NCBI RefSeq assembly: GCF_000758305.1
Contig: NZ_CP009458.1
Span: 2,418,001 to 2,482,000 of the forward strand
Length of the DNA: 64,000 nucleotides
Reading direction: 5' to 3'
DNA from: Cedecea neteri
GTDB lineage: Bacteria > Pseudomonadota > Gammaproteobacteria > Enterobacterales > Enterobacteriaceae
Below the pieces are notes generated by a model. The model ran no database searches. It saw nothing but the letters and a program-made list of their open reading frames with translations, and had not been told where the DNA came from. Shown here one piece after another: positions 15,650 to 23,271 of the stretch. Position 1 is the first letter of the stretch; every line of letters starts with the position of its first letter. The position numbers and the translations under genes were made by a program.

Positions 15650-16417
15650 CTACTCAGCGTCGATAAATCGGTGAATTGCCCGCAAAACGGCGTCCGGTTT
15701 TTCCGCATGAACCCAATGACCTGCTCCAGCGATGACGTGAGCGCGGGCCTGTGGGAACTGACTTAACAGCGCCTCGCGGTGGCTTTCATCAACATACGGA
15801 GAATTCCCGCCGCGGATAAACAACGCTGGATGTGGCCAGGCCGGGACAGGCTGCCAGCCAACGATATTTTCATATTGCTGCCAAAGCACGGGCACGTTGA
15901 ACTTCCACTCGCCGTCAGCAAAGGATTTCAGCAGAAACTGAATAACGCCTTCCTCAGCTACGTGGTCGCGCATGATTTGCGCCGCCTGCTGGCGAGTTTT
16001 TACGCCCGCTTCGCTGACCGCGCGAATAGCCGCGAAAATTTCGTCATGACGGCGAACCTGATAGTTAACCGGCGCAATATCGATCATCACTAGCTTATCA
16101 ATACGCTGAGGTGCGATTGCGGTAAGGGCCATCACCACTTTGCCGCCCATGGAATGACCAATAAACGTGGCTTTTTCGATGCCGTATTCGTCCAGGGTAT
16201 CCAAAACGTCCCCGGCCATTGCGGCATAGCTCATGTCATCGCTGCGCGGTGACAGTCCATGATTGCGCAGATCGATCTGCAGCAACGTGTGATCTTTACC
16301 CAGATCCCGAGCCAGAACGCCGAGATTATCCAGGCTGCCGAATAGGCCGTGGATCAGTACAATAGGGGAATTGCTATTCGATTGTTGCGCAGTTTGCAGG
16401 CGAGCATTTAATTTCAT
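15650..16417 (-). CDS. ybfF: YbfF esterase (alpha/beta hydrolase)
   Basis: A 255-residue alpha/beta hydrolase; E. coli YbfF is an esterase active on acyl-CoA and short-chain esters in vitro. The nucleophile elbow GHSMGG has Ser89, the oxyanion region is LIHGLFG near residue 22, and the catalytic His is in AGAGHWVHAEKP near residue 234. It is divergent from seqA across 174 bases. Physiological substrate unknown. Confidence 0.93.
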   Translation of the reverse strand: MKLNARLQTAQQSNSNSPIVLIHGLFGSLDNLGVLARDLGKDHTLLQIDLRNHGLSPRSDDMSYAAMAGDVLDTLDEYGIEKATFIGHSMGGKVVMALTAIAPQRIDKLVMIDIAPVNYQVRRHDEIFAAIRAVSEAGVKTRQQAAQIMRDHVAEEGVIQFLLKSFADGEWKFNVPVLWQQYENIVGWQPVPAWPHPALFIRGGNSPYVDESHREALLSQFPQARAHVIAGAGHWVHAEKPDAVLRAIHRFIDAE

Positions 16418-16528
16418 GGCAAAGTTCTTTATTTTGGTTCGTTTGGTTAGGGTATCATGTTGGCATTCCCGCGGGCGTGCGGCAAATATTCAGTTTACTC
16501 TGACTTTGAGCTGCCTCTCCTGTTCGCT

Positions 16529-16555
16529 GTTGGGATTTGACCCTATAATCCCAAC
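16529..16555 (+). promoter_or_regulatory. seqA promoter region with inverted repeat over the -10
   Basis: TATAAT at 16544-16549 is a good -10 box, but its -35 is weak. The box is spanned by an 8-bp inverted repeat (16529-16536 with 16548-16555). Whether a protein binds there or the repeat forms an mRNA hairpin is unknown. Confidence 0.5.
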
Positions 16556-16591
16556 GACTTGTATTCAGAAAAGATATCGCACTGGATTAAG

Positions 16592-17140
16592 ATGAAAACA
16601 ATCGAAGTTGATGACGAGCTTTACCGCTATATTGCCAGCCAGACTAAACACATCGGCGAGAGCGCGTCAGACATTTTACGGCGTATGCTTAAATTTACCG
16701 CCGGGCAAACACCAGCAGCCACTTCTACGCCAGCTGCGCCTGAGCGCGCTGCGGCTCCCGTTGTTGAAGAAAAACCTGCGAACACCGCTCGTAACCGCGT
16801 GCGTGCCGTTCGTGAGCTGCTGCTTTCCGACGAGTATGCTGCCCAGAATAAAGCCGTAAACCGCTTTATGATGGTGCTGTCCACGCTGTATCAGCTGGAT
16901 GCAAAAACCTTCGGCGAAGCCACTGAATCACTGCACGGCCGCACCCGCGTCTATTTTGCTGGCGATGAGCAAACGCTGCTGGCAAACGGCAATCAAACCA
17001 AGCCGAAACATGTTCCGGGCACCCCATACTGGGTGATTACCAATACGAATACTGGTCGTAAATGCAGCATGATCGAACACATCATGCAGTCAATGCAGTT
17101 CCCTGCGGAGCTGATTGAAAAGGTTTGCGGCACTATTTAA
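16592..17140 (+). CDS. seqA: SeqA, replication-initiation sequestration protein
   Basis: Binds hemimethylated GATC pairs, holds oriC inactive after initiation and organises new DNA. The 182-residue product has the N-terminal oligomerisation part (MKTIEVDDELYRYIASQTKHIGESASDILRRML), a linker rich in Ala and Pro (about 36-65) that differs from E. coli, and the strongly conserved C-terminal DNA-binding domain containing ESLHGRTRVYFA and NQTKPKHVPGTPYWV. Start at 16592 matches the family N-terminus; an in-frame extension of 11 codons upstream is not needed. pgm follows after 27 bases, as a likely two-gene unit. Confidence 0.97.
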   Translation: MKTIEVDDELYRYIASQTKHIGESASDILRRMLKFTAGQTPAATSTPAAPERAAAPVVEEKPANTARNRVRAVRELLLSDEYAAQNKAVNRFMMVLSTLYQLDAKTFGEATESLHGRTRVYFAGDEQTLLANGNQTKPKHVPGTPYWVITNTNTGRKCSMIEHIMQSMQFPAELIEKVCGTI

Positions 17141-17167
17141 AAACCTGGCGTCAGTAAGGAAGAGCCA

Positions 17168-18811
17168 ATGGCTAACCACGATCGTGCGGGCCAACCTGCA
17201 CAACAGAGCGACTTGATTAACGTAGCCCAGCTTACGGCGCAGTATTACGTGCTTAAGCCAGTGGTGGGGAATAGCGAACACGCGGTGAAATTCGGGACCT
17301 CCGGCCACCGTGGTAGTGCCGCACGTCATAGCTTTAACGAACCTCATATTCTGGCGATTGCGCAAGCTATCGCTGAAGAACGGGCGAAGAATGGGATCAC
17401 CGGTCCGTGCTATGTGGGCAAAGATACCCATGCGCTGTCCGAACCTGCGTTTATCTCCGTGCTGGAAGTGCTGGCCGCCAACGGCGTGGATGTCATTGTG
17501 CAGCAGGATAATGGCTACACGCCGACGCCTGCGATTTCTAATGCCATCCTGGTGCATAACCAAAAGGGCGGCGCTCAGGCAGACGGGATTGTGATCACGC
17601 CATCCCATAATCCACCGGACGATGGCGGCATCAAGTACAACCCGCCAAACGGTGGCCCGGCTGATACCAACGTTACCAAAGTGGTTGAAGATCGCGCTAA
17701 CGCGCTGCTGGCCGACGGCCTGAAAGGCGTGAAGCGTATCTCACTGGATAAAGCCTGGGAAAGCGGTCACGTTCAGGCGCAGGATCTGGTTCAGCCGTTC
17801 ATCGAAGGGCTGGTGGATATCGTCGATATGGCCGCTATTCAAAAAGCGGGCCTGAAGCTGGGCGTTGATCCCCTCGGCGGCTCTGGGATCGAGTACTGGC
17901 ACCGTATTGCGAAGCACTACAACCTTGATCTGACCATCGTGAACGATCAGGTCGATCAGACCTTCCGCTTTATGCACCTGGATAAAGACGGCGCAATCCG
18001 TATGGACTGCTCCTCCGAATGTGCGATGGCGGGCCTGCTGGCGCTGCGCGACAAATTCGATCTGGCGTTTGCCAACGACCCGGATTACGACCGTCATGGC
18101 ATCGTCACGCCGGCTGGTCTGATGAACCCGAACCATTACCTGGCCGTGGCTATCAACTATCTGTTCCAGCACCGCCCGCAGTGGGGCAAAGATGTGGCCG
18201 TGGGTAAAACCCTGGTTTCCTCCGCGATGATTGACCGCGTGGTGGAAGATTTGGGCCGCAAGCTGGTGGAAGTCCCGGTGGGCTTTAAGTGGTTTGTTGA
18301 CGGTCTGTTCGACGGCAGCTTCGGCTTCGGTGGTGAGGAGAGCGCCGGGGCATCGTTCCTGCGCTTCAACGGCACTCCTTGGTCGACCGACAAAGACGGT
18401 ATCATCATGTGTCTGCTGGCGGCAGAAATCACCGCCGTTACGGGCAAAAACCCGCAGCAGCATTACGACGAGTTAGCCGCGCGCTTTGGCGCACCGAGCT
18501 ACAACCGTATTCAGGCCCCAGCCACTTCCGCACAGAAAGCCGCGCTGTCCAAGCTCTCGCCTGAAATGGTGAGCGCAGACACACTGGCAGGTGACCCGAT
18601 CACCGCGCGTCTGACGGCAGCACCGGGCAACGGTGCTTCCATTGGCGGTCTGAAGGTGATGACGAAGAACGGCTGGTTTGCCGCTCGTCCGTCCGGCACA
18701 GAAGACGCCTACAAAATTTACTGTGAAAGCTTCCTGGGCGCAGAGCACCGCGAGCAGATTGAGAAAGAAGCAGTAGAGATTGTCAGCGAAGTGCTGAAAA
18801 GCGCCAAGTAA
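17168..18811 (+). CDS. pgm: Phosphoglucomutase
   Basis: Interconverts glucose-1-phosphate and glucose-6-phosphate, joining glycogen, trehalose, galactose and UDP-glucose metabolism to glycolysis; the gal operon at the other end of the window feeds it. The 547-residue alpha-D-phosphohexomutase has the phosphoserine loop TPSHNPP with Ser146, the metal loop NDPDYDRHG and the sugar loop GEESAG, and the phosphate-binding RPSGTE near the end. Ribosome site AAGGAAGAG seven bases ahead. Downstream of seqA, ending in a strong terminator. Confidence 0.98.
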   Translation: MANHDRAGQPAQQSDLINVAQLTAQYYVLKPVVGNSEHAVKFGTSGHRGSAARHSFNEPHILAIAQAIAEERAKNGITGPCYVGKDTHALSEPAFISVLEVLAANGVDVIVQQDNGYTPTPAISNAILVHNQKGGAQADGIVITPSHNPPDDGGIKYNPPNGGPADTNVTKVVEDRANALLADGLKGVKRISLDKAWESGHVQAQDLVQPFIEGLVDIVDMAAIQKAGLKLGVDPLGGSGIEYWHRIAKHYNLDLTIVNDQVDQTFRFMHLDKDGAIRMDCSSECAMAGLLALRDKFDLAFANDPDYDRHGIVTPAGLMNPNHYLAVAINYLFQHRPQWGKDVAVGKTLVSSAMIDRVVEDLGRKLVEVPVGFKWFVDGLFDGSFGFGGEESAGASFLRFNGTPWSTDKDGIIMCLLAAEITAVTGKNPQQHYDELAARFGAPSYNRIQAPATSAQKAALSKLSPEMVSADTLAGDPITARLTAAPGNGASIGGLKVMTKNGWFAARPSGTEDAYKIYCESFLGAEHREQIEKEAVEIVSEVLKSAK

Positions 18812-18818
18812 TAGGTAA

Positions 18819-18840
18819 AAAGGCTCCTTCGGGAGCCTTT
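18819..18840. terminator. Terminator shared by pgm and the EamA gene
   Basis: A perfect 9-bp stem (18819-18827 with 18832-18840) closed by a TTCG tetraloop, with A and T runs on both sides, between two converging genes. Confidence 0.88.
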
Positions 18841-18845
18841 CTCTT

Positions 18846-19274
18846 TTAACCCAAAGCCACCATCAGCGCGCCGCAGGTGATAAGCGCCACACCTATCCCG
18901 GCAATCAGCGACACTTTCTCACCAAACAAAATCACCGCCAGAATCACCGCGAACACCACGCTCAGCTTATCGATAGGGGCGACCTTCGACACTTCGCCGC
19001 TTTTGATCGCCATAAAATAGAACAGCCAGGACAGCGCCCCGGCCACGCCGCTTAATAAAATAAACAGCAGCGCTTTTTTATCGGCAAACACCGTGCTAAC
19101 AAGATTCAGTTTTCCCTGAACCACAACCACCCCAACTAAAAATAACGCCATGACCACGGCGCGAACGGCCGTGGCGGTATTGGCATCCAGATGCTGCAAA
19201 CCAACCTTACCAAAAATAGCGACCAGCGCTGCCGTAGCGGCAGACAACAGGGCGTAGACTAACCATGCGCTCAT
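18846..19274 (-). CDS. EamA-family half-size membrane transporter
   Basis: A 142-residue hydrophobic protein with about five membrane segments and one EamA domain (drug/metabolite transporter superfamily); full EamA carriers have two such domains, so it probably works as a dimer. The substrate is unknown. The start at 19274 has an AAGAGGAG ribosome site, which is buried in the 3' arm of a hairpin (19283-19289 with 19296-19302). It lies 36 bases after kdpE on the same strand and may be its downstream partner. E. coli carries potE-speF in this interval instead. Confidence 0.85.
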   Translation of the reverse strand: MSAWLVYALLSAATAALVAIFGKVGLQHLDANTATAVRAVVMALFLVGVVVVQGKLNLVSTVFADKKALLFILLSGVAGALSWLFYFMAIKSGEVSKVAPIDKLSVVFAVILAVILFGEKVSLIAGIGVALITCGALMVALG

Positions 19275-19282
19275 AAAAGACT

Positions 19283-19302
19283 CCTCTTGAACCGACAAGA
19301 GG
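19283..19302 (-). promoter_or_regulatory. Hairpin covering the EamA ribosome site
   Basis: CCTCTTG and its exact complement CAAGAGG enclose six bases; the complement arm contains most of the Shine-Dalgarno sequence. It would limit translation unless it is opened. The effect is inferred. Confidence 0.45.
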
Positions 19303-19310
19303 TTACTCTT

Positions 19311-19988
19311 TCAGAGCATAAAACGGTAGCCGATCCCGGTTTCGGTGAGCAGGTGGCGAGGGCGGGCAGGATCGCTTTCCAGTTTCTGGCGCAGGTGGCC
19401 CATATAAATCCGCAGATAGTGGCTGTGCTCCACGGCATTCGGGCCCCAAACCTGGTTAAGCAACTGGCGCTGGGTCAGGACTTTACCGTGATTATTCAGC
19501 AGAGTGGCCAGCAGGCGAAACTCAATCGGGGTCAGGTGAATTTCCTCTTCGCCGCGGGTAATGCGACGCGAAGCGAGGTCGACCCGAATTTCGGAAAACT
19601 GATAAACCGGATCGGGCTGAACGGTGCTGGCGTGGCGGCGCAGGGCGACGCGAAGCCTGGCCTGCAGTTCACCGATGCCAAACGGCTTGCTGAGAAAATC
19701 ATCTGCGCCAGCATCCAGCGCAGCAATCTTCGCCTGCTCGTCACTCCGGGCCGACAGGACGATGACCGGCGTCTGGCTCCACTGGCGGAAGTCACGAATA
19801 AAATCGATGCCGTCACCGTCAGGCAGGCCGAGATCGAGAATCACCAGATCCGGCTTGCGGGTGGCGGCTTCAATCAGGCCGCGCTGCAGGGTTTCGGCAT
19901 CAAACACGCGTAACGATTCATCTTCCAGCGCGGTGCGCAGAAAGCGGCGGATCTCTTTTTCATCCTCAATTATCAGAACCGTTGTCAC
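19311..19988 (-). CDS. kdpE: KdpE response regulator
   Basis: An OmpR-type response regulator that turns on kdpFABC under potassium limitation. The 225 residues have a receiver domain with the acidic pair in IEDEKE, phosphorylated Asp around residue 52 (LVILDLGLPDGDG) and conserved Lys in FLSKPF near 101, then a winged-helix DNA-binding domain from about residue 130. The GTG start overlaps the kdpD stop as GTGA, so the two are translationally coupled. A match to its binding site lies at 27189-27212. Confidence 0.97.
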   Translation of the reverse strand: MTTVLIIEDEKEIRRFLRTALEDESLRVFDAETLQRGLIEAATRKPDLVILDLGLPDGDGIDFIRDFRQWSQTPVIVLSARSDEQAKIAALDAGADDFLSKPFGIGELQARLRVALRRHASTVQPDPVYQFSEIRVDLASRRITRGEEEIHLTPIEFRLLATLLNNHGKVLTQRQLLNQVWGPNAVEHSHYLRIYMGHLRQKLESDPARPRHLLTETGIGYRFML

Positions 19989-22672
19989 AGCACCTCAATC
20001 ATTTCAGGGAGTTCGGGGGGAGGCGATAAAGGTAGCACAACGTGGAAGCTGGCACCGCCTTCCGGGCGGTTAAGCGCATAAATTGTGCCGCCGTGAACTT
20101 CAACAATCGCCCGGCAGATAGCCAGCCCCAGCCCAACGCCAGGAATCGCTGACTCTTTGTTACCACGGGCAAATTTATCAAAAATCAGCAGCTCTTTACC
20201 AGCGGGAACCCCCGGGCCGCTGTCCCAAACTTCCAGGTCGAGCTTGTCTGCTGTCGAGGTCGCTTTGATACCGATGTTGGCTTTATAACCGGCATATTTA
20301 ACCGCATTTTCCAGCAGGTTGATCAGCACGCGTTCGAACAACGGGCCGTCGACTTCAATCAGCATCAGCGGGTCAGGCAAATTAAGGGCGATATGGCGGC
20401 CGCCGAGACCCGGTTCAAGCATCTTCAGCGCGCTGCCGACGACTTCCTCCAGCGTCAGCCACTCTTTGCGAAGGTTAAAACCACCGGACTGAATACGGGC
20501 CATATCCAGCAGATTATTCACCAGCCGGGTAGTGTTCAGCACGTGCTGACGAATTTCGTTGGCCTGCGGGGCGTGTTTTGACCCTTCGCTGGCGAGATCC
20601 AGCGTGAGGATTTCCGCCTGGCCGAACAGCACGGTCAGCGGCGTGCGCAGGTCGTGCGAAAGCGCGGCCAGCAGCGAGTTGCGGATTTGCTCCCGCTCGC
20701 TGGAAAGCCGGGCCTGTTCTTCGCTGGCGGTGAGCAGCAGCCTGTCGAGCGCAGTGGCCACCAGCAGGGTAAAGGTTTCCAGCAGGCGCTGCTGTTCAGG
20801 GATCATCAGCTGGCGCAGGTTCTCCGGCTCAACGACCAGCAGGCCCAGGGTTCTTTCCGTGGTACTGAGCGGCAGGATGCGGTAAGGCACGCCCGGCAGC
20901 GTATCCGTTCCGGCGCCGGCTGGTTGACCTTTATCAAAGCTCCAGCGCGCAATCGCTTCATCCCATTGGGCGGGTTCCCCTTCGGCAGCAATGCGGCTGA
21001 GCTTCCCGTGATCGTCCGGGAGCAGTAGCAGGCTACGGGCCTGGAAGGTGTTATTAATAAACTGCACGCTGGTGGCGGCGACGTCCTGCGGCGTGCGGTC
21101 ATCGGCCAACGCTTTGGACATCTCATACAGATGACGAGTGCGCTGTTCCCGGTAGCGGGCGATGCGCGCCTGGTAGCGTACCCCGGCTGTCAGATTACCG
21201 ATCACCAGTCCTACGGTGAGCATCACGCCGAAGGTGAGCAGGTATTGTACGTCCGACACGGCGAGCGTGCCCCGCGGCGCAATAAAGAACAGGTCGAAGC
21301 TAATCACGTTGATGACCGTCGCGAGGACAGACGGCCAGCGGCCATAAAACAGCGCGACCATTACAACGCCAAGCAGGTAGATCATCACCAGGTTGGCGGC
21401 ATCAAAGGCCACCAGCCACTGGTTGGCGATAAAGGTAATAAACGCACAGAGCACCACCGCCACGGCGCAGCCGCGCAGTTGAATGCGCCATTTCTCGCTT
21501 AGCGTTCTGGTATCCGGTGCTCTGGCCGGGGAGGGGAGCGGTTTTTCATCCAGTGCAACAATCAGCAGGTCGAGATCCGGGGCACGTTTGGCTAACCGGT
21601 CGGCGAAAGAAGTACGGTGCCACCAGCGCCGCGTGGTGTGACGGCCAATAATGATTTTGCCGAGATTGTGTTCGCGGGCGTAGCGCAGCACCGCTTTTTC
21701 TTCATTAGGGTCGGCAAGTGTGGCAGTTTCGGCTCCAAGCTCTTGGGCGAGACGCAGAGCGCTTAAAATAGTCCGGCGCTGATGTTCCGGCAGGCGGTGA
21801 AGCTGCGGCGTTTCGACGTAGACGGCGTGCCAGATGCTGCCGAGCTTGGCGGCAAGGCGAGCGGCGGTGCGAACCAGTTTTTCATTCCCGTTGCTGTGGC
21901 CGATGCACAGCAGAATGGCGTCCCGCGTGTGCCAGACTTTCTCCTGGCCCTGATTGTCCCGCCAGGCACGCATCTGATCGTCAACGCGGTCGGCTGTGCG
22001 TCGCAAGGCCAGCTCGCGCAGCGCTATCAGGTTGCCTTTGCGGAAGAAGTGCTCGATGGCGCGTTCGGCCTGGCCGGAGATATAAACCTTGCCTTCGTGC
22101 AGGCGCTGGCGGAGATCGTCCGGCGGTAAGTCAACCAGCACAACTTCGTCGGCAGCGTCGAAAATAGGATCGGGGACGGTTTCGCGTACCTGAATTCCGG
22201 TCACCCCGCCTACCACGTCATTCAGGCTTTCCAGGTGTTGAACGTTAACGGAGGTCAGAACGTCGATCCCGGCTTCGAGCAGCTCTTCTACGTCCTGCCA
22301 GCGTTTCGGATGGCGCGACCCCGGCGCGTTGGTATGCGCCAGTTCGTCCATCAGGATCAGCGCAGGGCTGCGGGCCAGAGCGGCGTCCAGGTCAAATTCC
22401 TGAACCAGACGCCCCCGGTGATGAATACGACGAGGGGGCTGAATCGTCAGCCCCTTCAACAGTTCGGCGGTTTCCTTGCGGCCGTGGGTTTCCACCACGC
22501 CCACCAGCACATCGAGGCCCTGCGCCCGCAGGCGCTGCGCCTCCTGAAGCATCGCGTAGGTTTTCCCGACGCCTGCACAGGCGCCGAAGAAGATTTTCAG
22601 TTTCCCACGCGGCTGGCGATTGACTTTCTCCAGCAGCTTATCGGGGTTGGGGCGCAGCGGCTCCTCGGTCAT
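19985..22672 (-). CDS. kdpD: KdpD sensor histidine kinase
   Basis: Membrane sensor for low potassium, 895 residues (E. coli has 894). Order: KdpD N-terminal domain with a Walker A motif GACAGVGKT near residue 30, a universal-stress-like domain (about 250-370), four closely spaced membrane helices around 400-500, a GAF-like region, and the kinase core with the H box ALSHDLRTPL near 670 and the ATP-binding N, G1 and G2 boxes (NLLENAVKYAG, GVGLGLAI). It starts 12 bases after the broken kdpC gene and overlaps kdpE by four bases. Intact. Confidence 0.97.
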   Translation of the reverse strand: MTEEPLRPNPDKLLEKVNRQPRGKLKIFFGACAGVGKTYAMLQEAQRLRAQGLDVLVGVVETHGRKETAELLKGLTIQPPRRIHHRGRLVQEFDLDAALARSPALILMDELAHTNAPGSRHPKRWQDVEELLEAGIDVLTSVNVQHLESLNDVVGGVTGIQVRETVPDPIFDAADEVVLVDLPPDDLRQRLHEGKVYISGQAERAIEHFFRKGNLIALRELALRRTADRVDDQMRAWRDNQGQEKVWHTRDAILLCIGHSNGNEKLVRTAARLAAKLGSIWHAVYVETPQLHRLPEHQRRTILSALRLAQELGAETATLADPNEEKAVLRYAREHNLGKIIIGRHTTRRWWHRTSFADRLAKRAPDLDLLIVALDEKPLPSPARAPDTRTLSEKWRIQLRGCAVAVVLCAFITFIANQWLVAFDAANLVMIYLLGVVMVALFYGRWPSVLATVINVISFDLFFIAPRGTLAVSDVQYLLTFGVMLTVGLVIGNLTAGVRYQARIARYREQRTRHLYEMSKALADDRTPQDVAATSVQFINNTFQARSLLLLPDDHGKLSRIAAEGEPAQWDEAIARWSFDKGQPAGAGTDTLPGVPYRILPLSTTERTLGLLVVEPENLRQLMIPEQQRLLETFTLLVATALDRLLLTASEEQARLSSEREQIRNSLLAALSHDLRTPLTVLFGQAEILTLDLASEGSKHAPQANEIRQHVLNTTRLVNNLLDMARIQSGGFNLRKEWLTLEEVVGSALKMLEPGLGGRHIALNLPDPLMLIEVDGPLFERVLINLLENAVKYAGYKANIGIKATSTADKLDLEVWDSGPGVPAGKELLIFDKFARGNKESAIPGVGLGLAICRAIVEVHGGTIYALNRPEGGASFHVVLPLSPPPELPEMIEVL

Positions 22673-22684
22673 AACGCGTCCTTT

Positions 22685-23259
22685 TTACTTCGCCTGGAGA
22701 TGGTCCAGCGCCAGGTTCAGCTTAACGATATTCACTACCGGCATGCCGATAAAATTCACCAGCGGCGTGGTGGTGTTTTCCGCCACCAGGCGAGCGATTT
22801 GCTCCACCGGCAGGTTTCTGGCTTTCGCCACCCGTGGGATTTGCCACGCGGTCGCTTCAGGAGAAAGCTGCCCGTCCAGGCCGCTGGCGGAGGTGGTGAC
22901 TAAGTCAACGGGTACCGCTGGATTAGCCTCCGGGTTAGCCGCACGCAGCGCGCTAATGCGAGCCTTAACCTCTTTGTCCAGCTCCGGGTTGCTGGCCGCA
23001 AGGTTGCTGCCGCCGGATGCCATTGGATTATAGGGGCTATCCGAGGTGGCAGAGGGGCGGCCCTGGAAATATTTTGCGTTAGTGAAGTCCTGACCAATCA
23101 GTTCTGAACCGCGAACCTTGCCGTCTTCAACGATTAACGAGCCGTTGGCCTGAGCCGGGAACCACCATTGCCCCAGCAGCGTGGCGAGGAGGGGGTAAAC
23201 CCCCCGGTAATCAGCGTCAGGATAATCAGCAGTAATAAAGCGGGGCGTAACGTAGCCAT
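22685..23259 (-). pseudogene. kdpC: kdpC, potassium-transport ATPase subunit C, frameshifted
   Basis: KdpC is the single-span chaperone-like subunit of the high-affinity K+ ATPase KdpFABC. The start (23259, MATLRPALLLLIILTLITGG) and the rest of the protein (from VYPLL onward, ending HLQAK) are both easily recognised but lie in different frames. The break falls at a run of six G on the coding strand (23200-23205); seven would restore one frame of 191 codons without any other change. As read, translation stops after about 42 residues. It may be a real mutation, a slippage site or a sequencing error; no other decay is visible in this gene or its neighbours. Confidence 0.9.
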
Positions 23260-23271
23260 GTTCTTTTCCTC

